DNA of 64,000 bases from Mycobacterium lepraemurium (lineage in GTDB: Bacteria; Actinomycetota; Actinomycetes; Mycobacteriales; Mycobacteriaceae): contig CP021238.1 of NCBI GenBank assembly GCA_002291465.1, forward strand, positions 434,001-498,000, given 5' to 3'. The notes beneath the pieces were generated by a model, which had not been told where the DNA came from, ran no database searches, and worked only from the letters and a program-made list of their open reading frames with translations. Below, one piece after another: positions 36,111 through 46,016 of this stretch; the first letter of the stretch is position 1; every line of letters starts with the position of its first letter. Made by a program: the position numbers and the translations under genes.

Positions 36111-38705
36111 ATGTCTGCAGACGGGATTGCGCGCGACTACTGTGCGCCGCGTCACATCATCGTAGTCGGACATGGCATGGTCGGACACCGGTTCGTGGAG
36201 GCGCTGCGCGCCCGCGACACCGAGGGTCATTGGCGCATAACGGTTTTCGCCGAGGAGGCCGACGCCGCCTACGACCGGGTGGGGCTGACTTCGTACACCG
36301 AGAGCTGGGACTGCGCGCTGCTGGCGTTGCCCGGCAACGACTACCAGGGTGACCCGCAGGTCCGGCTGGTGCTCAACCAGCGGGTCACCGAAATAGATCG
36401 CGCGACAAAGTCGGTGGTGACCGCCGACGGTCAGCGGCACCACTACGACACCCTGGTCCTGGCCACCGGTTCCTACGCCTTGTGCCGCCGGTGCCCGGCC
36501 ACGAGCTGCCTGCCTGCCACGTCTACTGCACCCTCGACGACCTCGACGCCATCCGCGCCGACGCCCAGCGCGCGGCGCAGACCGCTCATGCTCGCGCCGG
36601 CGTGGTCATCGGCGGCGGCCTGCTCGGGCTGGAGGCCGCTAATGCGCTGCGCCAGTTAGGCTTAGCGACCCATGTGGTCGAGATGACGCCGCGGTTGATG
36701 GCCCAGCAGATCGACGAGGCTGGCGGCGCGCTGCTGGCCCGGATGATCGGCGACCTGGGCATCTCGGTGCACGTCGGCACCGGCACCGAGGCGATCGAAC
36801 CGGTCGAGGGCCCCGACGGGTCCACGACGGTGCGGGTGCGCCTGAGCGACGGCCAGGTGATCGACGCCGGCCTGGTCATCTTCGCGGCCGGCATCCGGCC
36901 GCGCGACGAGCTGGCGGTCGCCGCCGGCCTCGCCCGCGCCGAGCGGGGCGGGGTGCTCACCGACTTGTCCTGCCGGACAAGCGATCCCGACATCTACGCG
37001 ATCGGCGAGGTGGCCGCGATCGACGGCCGGTGCTACGGCCTGGTGGGGCCGGGCTGCACCTCCGCCGAAGTGGTGGTCGACCGGCTGCTGGACGGCAGCG
37101 CGGAGTTCGGCGAGGCGGACCTGTCCACCAAGCTCAAACTGCTGGGCGTCGACGTGGCCAGCTTCGGCGACGCGATGGGGACGACCGAGAACTGCCTCGA
37201 GGTCGCGATCAACGACGTGGTCAACCGCACCTACGCCAAACTGGTGCTCTCCGATGACGCCAAGACCCTGCTCGGCGGTGTGCTGGTCGGCGACGCCTCG
37301 TCCTACGGGGTGCTGCGGCCCATGGTCGGCAGCGAGCTGCCGGGCGACCCGCTGGCGCTGATCGCGCCGGCGTCCTCCGGCAGCGGAACGGCGTTGGGCG
37401 TCGGGGCGCTTCCCGATTCGGCGCAGATCTGCTCCTGCAACAACGTCACCAAGGGCGACCTGAAATGCGCGATCGCCGACGGCTGCGCCGACGTCGCCGC
37501 GCTCAAGTCGTGCACCTCGGCCGGCACCTCGTGCGGGTCGTGCGTGCCGCTGCTCAAGCAGCTGCTGGAAGCCGAGGGGGTGGAGCAGTCCAAGGCGTTG
37601 TGCGAGCACTTCAGCCAGTCGCGGGCCGAGCTGTTCGAGATTATCCCGGCCACCGAGATCCGCACCTTCTCGGGCCTGCTGGAGCGCTTCGGCCGCGGAA
37701 AGGGTTGCGACATCTGCAAACCCGTAGTCGCCTCGATCCTGGCGTCCACCGGGTCGGAGCACATCCTGGAGGGTGAGCAGGCCTCGCTGCAGGATTCCAA
37801 CGACCACTTCCTGGCCAACATCCAAAAGAACGGCAGCTACTCGGTGGTGCCCCGGGTGCCCGGCGGCGACATCAAGCCCGAACACCTGATCCTGATCGGC
37901 CAGATCGCCCAGGACTTCGGCCTTTACATCAAGATCACCGGCGGCCAGCGGATCGACATGTTCGGCGCCCGGGTGGACCAGCTGCCGGCGATCTGGAAGC
38001 GGCTGGTCGACGGCGGCATGGAGTCCGGCCACGCCTACGGCAAAGCGCTGCGCACCGTGAAGAGCTGCGTGGGCACCGACTGGTGCCGGTACGGGCCGCA
38101 GGACTCGGTGCAGCTGGCCATCGACCTGGAGCTGCGCTACCGCGGGTTGCGGGCGCCGCACAAGATCAAGATGGGTGTCTCGGGCTGCGCGCGCGAGTGC
38201 GCGGAGGCGCGGTCCAAGGACGTCGGCGTCATCGCCACCGAGAAGGGCTGGAACCTCTACGTCGGCGGCAACGGCGGTATGACGCCCAAGCACGCGCAGC
38301 TGCTCGCCAGCGACCTGGACACCGAGACGCTGGTCCGCTACATCGACCGGTTCGTCATGTACTACATCCGCACGGCCGGCCCGGCTGCAGCGCACCGCGC
38401 CGTGGGTCAAGTCGCTGGACGGCGGTCGGGACCACGTCCGCGAGGTGGTGTGCGAGGACTCGCTGGGGCTGGCCGAGGAATTCGAGGCCGCAATGGAGCG
38501 GCATGTGCGCAACTACAAGTGCGAATGGAAGGGCGTGCTGGACGATCCGGACAAGCTGTCGCGGTTCGTGTCGTTCGTCAACGTCCCCGACGCCGTCGAT
38601 TCGACGGTGGCGTTCACCGAGCATGCCGGCCGCAAAATCCCTGTGTCCATTGGCATGCCGAAGATCCGTCAGGGGTGGTTCCGGAGGAACTGGGAGATAA
38701 CATGA
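36111..38705 (+). pseudogene. nirB: Assimilatory nitrite reductase large subunit NirB, two frameshifts
   Basis: NADH-dependent nitrite reductase, the Rv0252 homologue, reducing nitrite to ammonium. All domains are recognisable: FAD site (VVGHGMVGHRFVEAL), NAD site (VIGGGLLGLEAANALRQ), BFD-like 2Fe-2S (CSCNNVTKGDLK, then TSCGSCVPLL), and the sirohaem/4Fe-4S ligands (CVGTDWCRYG; GVSGCARECAEA). One base is missing at 36481 (TGSYAFVPPVPG becomes TGSYALCRRCPG). One base is gained near 38378-38382 (YIRTADRLQRTAPW lost). Start, stop and the ATGA overlap with nirD are preserved. The long intact middle frame suggests recent inactivation. Confidence 0.88.
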
Positions 38706-39070
38706 CACTTCTCAACGACATTCAGGTGTGGACGAGCGCATGCTCCTACGACCACCTCATCCCGGGCCGCGGTGTCGGGGTGCTGCTCGACGACGGTTCC
38801 CAGGCGGCGCTGTTCCGGCTCGACGACGGCACGGTGCGCGCGGTGGGCAACGTCGACCCGTTCTCCGGGGCGGCCGTGCTGTCCCGCGGCATCGTGGGCG
38901 ACCGCAACGGCTGCCCGACGGTGCAGTCGCCCATCCTCAAGCAGGCGTTCTCCCTCGAAGACGGTACCTGCCTGGACGATCCGAGCGTTTCGGTGCCGGT
39001 GTACCCGGTGCGCATCACCGCCGCCGGCTACGTTCAGGTGGGCCGCGACTACCAGCCGCGGGCGGCCTGA
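38702..39070 (+). CDS. nirD: Nitrite reductase small subunit NirD
   Basis: Intact 122-residue Rieske-fold protein without iron-sulfur ligands, as in NirD proteins (MTLLNDIQVWTSACSYDHL; GVLLDDGSQAALFRLDDGTV; GNVDPFSGAAVLSRGIVGDR). It is the partner of NirB. Its ATG overlaps the NirB stop. With NirB broken it has no obvious role and may be a gene that has not yet decayed. Confidence 0.9.
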   Translation: MTLLNDIQVWTSACSYDHLIPGRGVGVLLDDGSQAALFRLDDGTVRAVGNVDPFSGAAVLSRGIVGDRNGCPTVQSPILKQAFSLEDGTCLDDPSVSVPVYPVRITAAGYVQVGRDYQPRAA

Positions 39071-39074
39071 GCGG

Positions 39075-39528
39075 TCACCGGGTGATGCCGCCGACCAGGT
39101 AGCGCTGCATGGTCGGCCCGATCGCGTCGACGATGGCGTCCGCCGACATCGAATGCAGCGGCTCCGAGCGGATGCCGTAGCGCATGATGCCCAGGCCCAC
39201 CAGCTGGGAGGCGCACAGCGAGGCCCGGACGGCCGCCTTGTCGGCGCCCAGGATTCTCAGCAGCGGGCCGAAGACCGGGCCGATGAACATGCCCTGCACG
39301 ATTTCGGCGGTCTTTGCCATCCCGGTGGACGCGATGGCGCTGGCCGCGAACGGCCCGCCGCCGGCGGCGTCTCACGTGGTGATCAGCATCCGCAACGTCC
39401 GCCGGCCTACCTGGTTGACCCCCCGGTGACGATCCGGTCGATGAATTCCGGTGTGCTGAAGGGCAACCGCAGCATCTTGGCCACGGGGTCGAGAAGCCCG
39501 TGCGACGGCTCTTCGCGGCGGGGCATGG
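39075..39528 (-). pseudogene. TetR C-terminal-domain-like protein, broken
   Basis: The sequence encodes a TetR-type ligand domain without a DNA-binding part (HGLLDPVAKMLRLPFSTPEF; IVQGMFIGPVFGPLLRILGA; LVGLGIMRYGIRSEPLHSM; DAIGPTMQRYLVGGITR). A frameshift near 39420, inside IVTGG, and a TGA at 39372-39374 (ITT*DAAGGGPF, Trp expected) break it. It may correspond to Rv0258c, which is similarly short. Its 5' side is in frame with the truncated HemD-like gene, apparently through a deletion. Confidence 0.6.
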
Positions 39529-39613
39529 TGTCAGGATCGCCGGTCGCAGGGCAAAGATCAAGGAACCGGCCGCGTGGCGGGCGCGTGGGCGCGCTGGTGC
39601 GGACCCGTTCGAC

Positions 39614-40517
39614 ACAGGTGCCGCGGATCTCGATCTGGTGCCCGGCCGCCCGCAACGTGCACGAGCGCAGCGGCGGCAACTCCTGGGCGATGTGACGGAC
39701 CAACGCGCCCAGCCGCATTCGTTCCGGCGACGACGTCGGCACACCCGCGCGGATCAACGGCTGCGCGGTCACCGGTCCCACTCACATGGCGTGCACGTCG
39801 CTGCGAAGTGCTTGCAGCAGTTGGTCTTCGATGCCCAGCTCGCGGCTGCGCTCCAGCAGCGCCGCGCCGGCGGGCGCCGAGGTGAAGGTGACCGTGTCGA
39901 ACTGCCGCCGCGCCACGGAGGCGACGAGTTGGTCGAATTCTCCGCCGGCCGGTGTCGGCTTCCAGCGGTAGATGTGGATGGGCATCACCTGCGCGCCTGC
40001 CGAGCGAAGCCCATTGATGAACTCCGGGAAGGGATCCCAGCCGTCGGCCGCGCCGTGCAGCTGCACCGCGATCCGCTTGCCGGCCACACCGGAGTCGAGC
40101 AGGTAGCGCAACACCTCGCGCGACGATTCGGATTTCGGCGACCACTCCTTGTGCAGCCCGGCGGTGCGCAACGCGCCCGTCGCCTTGGGCCCGCGGTCCA
40201 CGATCCGGGCCTGCGACAGCGCCGACAGCAGTTGGGGGGGCCAGGCCCCAGCCGTCGGCCGCGGCGACCCAGCCGCGGAAGTCGATCCCGGTGTGCGCCA
40301 CCAAGATATCGGGCGGTTGGGCGATCACCGCCTCGGTGTGGCGGTGCAGCTCCTGGTCCTCCGGCAGGGCGATGATGTTGATGGCGGCGGCGCTGGTGAC
40401 TTCCGCGCCGTTGCGGCGCAGCAACGCGCACAGCTCCTCGGCCCGGTTCGCCGAGGTGACGGCGATCCGGTAGCTGGTGAGCGGCGCGGAGTCCGGCGGG
40501 GCCAGTTGCGGGGCCAT
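39614..40517 (-). pseudogene. HemD-like/winged-helix regulator (Rv0260c homologue), broken and truncated
   Basis: The N-terminal uroporphyrinogen-III synthase-like domain is clear (YRIAVTSANRAEELCALL; GPKATGALRTAGLHKEWSPK; DTVTFTSAPAGAALLERSR). In the family it is fused to a C-terminal winged-helix DNA-binding domain. One extra base in a run of seven G (40234-40240) shifts the frame. A TGA (39782-39784) follows VHAM, where Cys is expected. After EIRGTC (39614) the winged helix is replaced by unrelated sequence, so the 3' end was removed by a deletion. It probably acted on nitrogen or narK3-linked genes. Confidence 0.75.
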
Positions 40518-40594
40518 ATGAAGTGTGTATGCCTAGGACGTTTCCGTTGCGTTACCGAGCAATTGCTGTGGCATTGCCCGTGTTGCGAGTCCGC

Positions 40595-41986
40595 TCACAG
40601 CCGCGCGGCCTGGGTTTCCGGCAGCGACACCCCGGGCGCAGCGACCGGCCGCCGCACGTAAACCAGCCAGGTCATGATGGCGGCGACGACGTAGGACGCC
40701 ATGAACATCCAGTACGCCGACGTCTCGGTTCCGGTGCTCAGGTAGGACTGGCGCAGCGCCAGGTTGATCGCCACCCCGCCGAAGGCCCCGACCGCCGAGC
40801 AGATACCGATCAGCGACCCCGACATGGCGCGCGCCCATTGGCGGCGCTCGTCCTCGCTGGTGTCCCGGCCGCGGCTGCGGGCCTCGTAGACCGACGGGAT
40901 CAGCTTGAACACCGAGCCGTTGCCCATGCCGGATAGGATGAACAGCACCATAAAGCCGACGACGTAGCCGATCATGCTGACCGAATGCGCGCCCGCGCGC
41001 TGGTCGTCGACGGTGCTGACGATCACCAGCAGGCCGGCCGCCAGGGTCATCGAGGCCAGCACGCCCAGTGTGACGCGGCTGCCGCCGACACGGTCGGCCA
41101 GCCGGCCGCCGTAGATCCGCGCCACCGAGCCCAGCAGCGGGCCGATGAAGGCCAGCTGGGCGGCGTGCAGCGCGGCATGCTTGGCGCTTTCCCCGTTGTC
41201 CAGGAAGTTGACCTGCATCACCTGCCCGAAGGCGAACGAGAAGCCGATCCAGGAGCCGAAGGTGGCGATGTAGAGCAGCGAGATCACGTGGGTGTCGCGT
41301 TCGAACAGGATCGAGCGCATGGCGCTCAGCTGGGTGCCGTGGTTGATGTCGTCCATGAACATCGCGGCGGCGATGGCCACCGCGGCCAGGAACACCAGAT
41401 ACACCGCGCACACCCAGTACGGGGCCTGGTGTCCGGCGGTGGCCAGCACCAGCAGGCCGACCAGCTGGATCACCGCCACCCCCAGGTTGGCGACGCCGGC
41501 GTTGACGGCCATGGCCGTACCCTTGAGCCGCTGCGGGTAGAACGCGTTGACGTTGGCCAGAGACGCCGCGTAGTTGCCGCCGCCCAGCCCGGTCAGGGCG
41601 GCGCACAGCACGAAAAGCCACAGCGGCAGACCGGGATTGGCCAGCAAGACGATGGTGCCGACGGCGGGGATCAGCAACACGACCGCCGAGAACGTCGTCC
41701 ATTTGCGGCCGCCGAAGGCCGCGATGCCCAGGGTGTAGGGGATCCGGGCGCAGCCACCGACCAGGGTGGCCACCGCGCCCAGCAGCAGCTTGTCGACGGC
41801 GGAGAAGCCGTACACGGCTGCGGGCATGAACAGCGCCATCACCGGCCACAGGGTCCAGATCGAAAACGCCACGCGGTCACCGGCGATGGTGCACAGCAGG
41901 TTGCGACGGGCGATCCTTTTGTTGCCGGCCTCCCAGGCCGCTGCGTCTTCCGGATTCCAGTCCGTGATGCGGTGGTCGCGGCCCAT
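40595..41986 (-). CDS. narK3: Nitrate/nitrite transporter NarK3
   Basis: Intact 463-residue major-facilitator transporter, the Rv0261c homologue. The NarK family motifs GLGGGNYAASLANVNAFYP and GMGNGSVFKLIPSVYEARSR (the two nitrate signatures) are present, with about 12 hydrophobic spans. The ATG at 41986 (MGRDHRITDWNPED) was chosen over an ORF 90 codons longer because it matches the family start and has AGGAAAGG upstream. It would import nitrate or export nitrite. The nitrite reductase nearby is broken. Confidence 0.88.
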   Translation of the reverse strand: MGRDHRITDWNPEDAAAWEAGNKRIARRNLLCTIAGDRVAFSIWTLWPVMALFMPAAVYGFSAVDKLLLGAVATLVGGCARIPYTLGIAAFGGRKWTTFSAVVLLIPAVGTIVLLANPGLPLWLFVLCAALTGLGGGNYAASLANVNAFYPQRLKGTAMAVNAGVANLGVAVIQLVGLLVLATAGHQAPYWVCAVYLVFLAAVAIAAAMFMDDINHGTQLSAMRSILFERDTHVISLLYIATFGSWIGFSFAFGQVMQVNFLDNGESAKHAALHAAQLAFIGPLLGSVARIYGGRLADRVGGSRVTLGVLASMTLAAGLLVIVSTVDDQRAGAHSVSMIGYVVGFMVLFILSGMGNGSVFKLIPSVYEARSRGRDTSEDERRQWARAMSGSLIGICSAVGAFGGVAINLALRQSYLSTGTETSAYWMFMASYVVAAIMTWLVYVRRPVAAPGVSLPETQAARL

Positions 41987-42158
41987 CCGATCGTCACCTT
42001 TCCTCGAAGAAGACGCGCCGTTGTCGTCCGCTCGCCATCGAAACCCGTTGGGCGCGGTTGGGTATGGCGCCCGTCGGACGGCGTCGTCGAGCCAGGTGGC
42101 ACCGCGCTCGCCCGGGGTATCGGGAAAGCTGTTGACGAGCCAGGCTTTCGACGCCTGC

Positions 42159-42208
42159 GCCGGCACCCCGAATGAAGAGGCGTGCCGGAACCCCGAATGA
42201 AGAGGCGT
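42159..42208. repeat. 25-bp tandem duplication upstream of narK3
   Basis: Two adjacent 25-base units (42159-42183 and 42184-42208) differ at one position; both contain CCCCGAATGAAGAGGCGT. They lie about 170 bases upstream of the narK3 start in sequence without a gene. This is another case of the short tandem duplications seen at 1619, 1797 and 9007. Confidence 0.7.
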
Positions 42209-42419
42209 GCCCCGCCGTGTTTTCCGATGCTCACGCTTTGGACGCGAGCGGGTCAACCGGAACGGGTCGATATCCGCTGTCAGTTGATTACCAGTTGTCT
42301 GGTAAATCCCTGAAGGGTCGCTCGGCGCGGGTCAGCGGCGAATGCACAGCGGCGCCAAGTGATTTCGCCCAGAGACGGCGGTCGGTGTGAGCTGGGCAAT
42401 AGTTTGTGCGCGAGCGGCG

Positions 42420-43328
42420 TCAGGCGAACGGCCAACTGGCGGCGCCGGCGTGGGCGCCGGCCAGCGCCCGGGGCCGCGCCCAGTGCAGCCGCACGTATTG
42501 GCCGGGCCGCACCTGGGCGATTTTGTCGACGTCTTCGTCGGTGACCACGCCGACCACCGGGTAGCCGCCGGTGACCGGATGGTCGGGCCCCAGGATCACC
42601 GGTAAACCGTTGGGCGGCACCTGGATTGCGCCGCGGGTGGTGCCCTCGCTGGGCAGCTGCCGGTCCGGGTAGCGGTGTTGCAAGGGGCGACCCTCCAGCC
42701 GCATGCCGACGCGGTCGCTGCGGTCGGAGGCCATCCAGATCGTGTGCACCAGTGCGTCGGGATTGACCAACCAGTCGTCGCGCGGCCCCGGCACCACCTG
42801 CAGTTCCATCAGATGCCCGGTGATGGCCGCCACCGGCGCCTGGTCCAGTTCGGGATAGTCCTGCGTGTGTTCGCCGATCGGCAGCCGGTCTCCGGCCCGC
42901 AGCGGCGCCGGGCCGATGGCCGACATCACGTCGTAGCTGCGCGAACCCAGCACCGGGTCCACGCAGATGCCGCCGCGGACCGCAAGGTAGCTGCGCAGCC
43001 CGGCGCGGGGCGTGCCCAACGCGATCACCTGGCCGTCGCGCACATGCTGAATGCTGTTGCTGCCGAACTCGATTCCGTCGACCGTGGGATCCGCGTCGGC
43101 ACCGGTCACCGCGATGTCGACGTCGCCGCGGACCCGGGCCGCGAAACCGCCGAAGGTCACCTCCACGGTGGCGCGGTCGTCGGGGTTGGCCACCAGCCGG
43201 TTGGCCAGCTTGTGCGCGCGCCGGTCGGCGGCTCCGGACCGGCTGACGCCGAGGTGGGCCAGGCCCGGCCGGCCCAGGTCTTCGACGACGGCCAGCGGCC
43301 CGGTGCGCAGTATCTCCAGGAATGGCAC
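42420..43328 (-). CDS. pxpC: 5-oxoprolinase subunit PxpC (allophanate hydrolase subunit 2-like)
   Basis: Intact 302-residue cyclophilin-like protein, the Rv0263c homologue. The carboxyltransferase domain 2 motifs [39 protein letters not shown] and the C-terminal [20 protein letters not shown] are clear. With PxpB it forms part of the bacterial ATP-dependent 5-oxoprolinase. A PxpA (LamB/YcsF) gene is not present here. It follows pxpB by 19 bases. The aac(2') gene that neighbours it in M. tuberculosis is absent. Confidence 0.85.
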   Translation of the reverse strand: MPFLEILRTGPLAVVEDLGRPGLAHLGVSRSGAADRRAHKLANRLVANPDDRATVEVTFGGFAARVRGDVDIAVTGADADPTVDGIEFGSNSIQHVRDGQVIALGTPRAGLRSYLAVRGGICVDPVLGSRSYDVMSAIGPAPLRAGDRLPIGEHTQDYPELDQAPVAAITGHLMELQVVPGPRDDWLVNPDALVHTIWMASDRSDRVGMRLEGRPLQHRYPDRQLPSEGTTRGAIQVPPNGLPVILGPDHPVTGGYPVVGVVTDEDVDKIAQVRPGQYVRLHWARPRALAGAHAGAASWPFA

Positions 43329-43347
43329 AGCTGTCTCCTTAGCGAGG

Positions 43348-44022
43348 CTAGACGGCCTGGAACTGAACCCACATGCCCTGCGTCAGCAGGGCCGGGTTGG
43401 GTCGCTGCAGATCCCACAGCACCGCGTCGGTGTGCCCGATCAGCTGCCAGCCACCGGGCGACCGGCGCGGATAAATCGCGCTGAATTCACCGGCCAGCGC
43501 CACCGAGCCGGCCGGCACGGCGGTGCGCGGCTCGGCGCGCCGCGGCACCCGCAGCCGCGGGTCGCCGTCCACCAGGTACGCGAAACCCGGTGCGAATCCA
43601 CTGAATCCGACCTGCCACGGGGTGCCGGTGTGGGCGTCGATCAGCTGCGGGATGGTCAGTCCGGTGTGTTCGGTGACCTCGGCCAAATCCGGGCCGTCGT
43701 AGACGACGCCGATGACCACGTCGGCGTGGCGCTCGGCGGGCGGGGTGGGCGCGGCGGTGACGTTCATCTTGCGCAGCCGCTGCCGGAGGAGGCCTTGCCG
43801 GCCGGGGTCGTCGAGCTTGACCAGCACCGTGCGGGCCGCCGGCACGATGTCGACCACGCCGGGCAGCGCCGCGGCTCGTAGCACCTGCGCCCACGCCAAT
43901 ACCTCTGCGGTACTGCCGCATTGCACCATCAGCGCTCGATCGCCGTACTCCAGCACGGTGTTGCCGACCAGGGCTGTCGGCAGGTGGTGGGCCAGGTCGG
44001 CGCTAAGGTCCGTCACGCTCAT
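43348..44022 (-). CDS. pxpB: 5-oxoprolinase subunit PxpB (allophanate hydrolase subunit 1-like)
   Basis: Intact 224-residue carboxyltransferase domain 1 protein, the Rv0264c homologue, with the family motif [20 protein letters not shown] and [20 protein letters not shown]. It is the partner of PxpC and is co-transcribed with it. A start slightly downstream would give the 210 residues of Rv0264c. Confidence 0.85.
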   Translation of the reverse strand: MSVTDLSADLAHHLPTALVGNTVLEYGDRALMVQCGSTAEVLAWAQVLRAAALPGVVDIVPAARTVLVKLDDPGRQGLLRQRLRKMNVTAAPTPPAERHADVVIGVVYDGPDLAEVTEHTGLTIPQLIDAHTGTPWQVGFSGFAPGFAYLVDGDPRLRVPRRAEPRTAVPAGSVALAGEFSAIYPRRSPGGWQLIGHTDAVLWDLQRPNPALLTQGMWVQFQAV

Positions 44023-44122
44023 TACTCGACGGTAACCCCGGGATCGCGGCCCGTGCGAGGGGTGGCTGACGGATTTTCGACCACTGCCAGAGCTGCCTTA
44101 GCAAACGCTCAAACAGCCGCGA

Positions 44123-45130
44123 CTAGCCCAGGATCTTGGTCAGCTGCGGGGGCAGCTGGTCGGCGATCACCGGGTAGCTCAGCGGGGAGGCGAAGGCGAT
44201 CGCGCCGGCCTGGTCCTTGGTGGTGAAGATGTGCCGGTTCTGTGCGGTGGTCAGCGACCCGGCTACCTCGGGGTCGGCCAGCAGCGCCTTTTGGTCGTCG
44301 GGGTTCTGGGTCGTCCAGATCACCACGTCGGCGGATTCCAGCACCGATTTGATGTGGTCACGCGGGATGACGGCGCGCTGATCGGTGCCGAACGGGTTGA
44401 TGCTGTCGGCGATGACCAGCCCTATCTGGTTGAGGAAGTCGGTGCGCCAGCCGGCCATGGTGGCCACCACGGTGCCCTGCCACAGCGCCCCGTGCATCAG
44501 CAGCGCCTTCTTGCCGGTCCATTGCGGGTTCTTCTTGCCGATATCGGTGAACTTCTGGTCGACGCCGGCGACCAACCACTTCATCTTCTCGGCCGCGAAC
44601 ACCGCCTGGCCGACGGCGGCGGCCTGCTCCTTCCATGGTTCGAAGAAGGCGTCCCCGTCCGATTGCGCCACGGTCGGGGCGATCGCGGACAGCTTCTGGT
44701 AGGTGTCGGCGTCGAGCCCCGCGTTGATGGCCACGATCAGATCCGGTTTGAGACCGGCGATCTGGTCGACCGGGATGCCGTTGTCCAGGTTCAGCACGGT
44801 GGGCTGGGCCCCGCCGAGTTTGTCTGCGGCCCAAGGCCACACCGCGAACGGCTGGTCACCGAACCAGTTGGTCACCGCGATCGGCACCACGCCCACGGCG
44901 AGCAGGTCGTCCTGCTCGGTGTAGCCGGCGCTGACGACGCGCTTGGGCGGTTCCTTGATGACGGTCTGGCCGAACAGGTGGGTGACGGTCACCGATCCCG
45001 GCCCGGCGTTCCCCGGGGGCGGCTGGTGTGCCGAGCACCCCGCCGAAAGCCCGGCCGCACCGGCCGTCGCGGCCACGCCGGCTGCTCCTGCGAGCTGCAA
45101 GAATCCCCGTCGATTCCATCCCTGTCGCAT
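44123..45130 (-). CDS. fecB2: Iron-siderophore-binding lipoprotein FecB2
   Basis: Intact 335-residue periplasmic binding protein, the Rv0265c homologue. A twin-arginine signal (NRRGFLQLAGAAGVA) ends in a lipobox LSAGC (Cys32), so it is a Tat-exported lipoprotein. The binding fold follows (PPKRVVSAGYTEQDDLLAVG; GLKPDLIVAINAGLDADTYQ). It probably binds a ferric siderophore or haem-related ligand. The ATG at 45130 fits the signal better than the upstream ORF start. Rv0266c (oplA), which follows in M. tuberculosis, is missing. Confidence 0.88.
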   Translation of the reverse strand: MRQGWNRRGFLQLAGAAGVAATAGAAGLSAGCSAHQPPPGNAGPGSVTVTHLFGQTVIKEPPKRVVSAGYTEQDDLLAVGVVPIAVTNWFGDQPFAVWPWAADKLGGAQPTVLNLDNGIPVDQIAGLKPDLIVAINAGLDADTYQKLSAIAPTVAQSDGDAFFEPWKEQAAAVGQAVFAAEKMKWLVAGVDQKFTDIGKKNPQWTGKKALLMHGALWQGTVVATMAGWRTDFLNQIGLVIADSINPFGTDQRAVIPRDHIKSVLESADVVIWTTQNPDDQKALLADPEVAGSLTTAQNRHIFTTKDQAGAIAFASPLSYPVIADQLPPQLTKILG

Positions 45131-45187
45131 CGCGTGAGAGTATCGCGTTCCGCCCTCACACACCCATCGCCGCGCTGGTGAGGCCGC

Positions 45188-45772
45188 TCAGTCCAGCGGC
45201 ATCCCGGCGTCCATGAAATCCAGCGCCCGGTAGATGGTCTCGGGCGTGGTGGGGGCGCTGTCGAAGGCCGCCATCATGGCGCCGGTCAACGCTCCGGCGA
45301 ACACCCGGACCTCGAAATCGTCTGCGGCACAGCCGATCCGGTGCGCGATCGCCTCGGCGGCGACGGTCACGGTGCGGTAGTACTCGTCGTACATGGCTGC
45401 CTTGAGCTCGGGGATGGAGAACATCAGCCGCTGCCGGGTGCTCTCGAACTCCAGCTGGTCGTCGGGCAGCTGGGACAGCACCGTCGCGTAGGCCCGGCGG
45501 AACGCCTGCGGCAGCGACAGCTCGCGCGGCTGCGCCTTGAGGGCGTCCAGGATCAGCGGGTCCAGGTCGTCGGCCAGCAGCAGCGACTCCTTGGACCCGA
45601 AGTAGCGGAAGAAGGTGCTCGGCGACACGTCGGCGGCTTCGGCGATCTGTTCGACGGTGGTCGCGGCGTAGCCGTTCTGCTCGATGAGGCGAAACGCCTC
45701 GCGCCTGATGGCCTGGCGGGTCTTGATCTTCTTGCGCTACCGCAGGCCCGGGGGAGCCTCACTGGCCGGCAT
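45188..45772 (-). pseudogene. TetR-family regulator with a TAG at codon 12
   Basis: ATG 45772, behind GGGAGAA, starts MPASEAPPGLR. A TAG (45737-45739) then stands where Glu or Gln is expected, and KKIKTRQAIRREAFRLIEQN continues in frame through a complete helix-turn-helix (TTVEQIAEAADVSPSTFFRY) and ligand domain to 45188. The only later start falls inside the helix-turn-helix, so no functional product is likely. Otherwise the gene is undamaged, which suggests a recent single nonsense mutation. Confidence 0.75.
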
Positions 45773-46016
45773 GGGCCGATTCTCCCGCATCGGCGCCGGC
45801 CCGTGCCCGCAGCACGGCCACGCGTTGCGAAGTTCTGACAAAGCCTTGCGGGCCGTTGCGATTTCTGCGTAGCGCCGGCGTAACTGTGCACACCACGACC
45901 GGTAACACCGCCTCTTTAGCGTCGAGTGGTCACTGCCCGCGCCCGGCGAGACGGGCGCCCGATGAGACCCGCGCCCGGTTCGACGTGCGCCCTATGAGAC
46001 AGGGGAGACCCACCGG

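Noticed and set aside
42159..42208. CRISPR-like repeat
   Set aside because: Only two adjacent units with no spacer; it is a tandem duplication.
40595..42256. A 553-residue form of NarK3
   Set aside because: The extra 90 residues include a 25-bp tandem duplication and no family similarity. ATG 41986 fits the NarK3 start.
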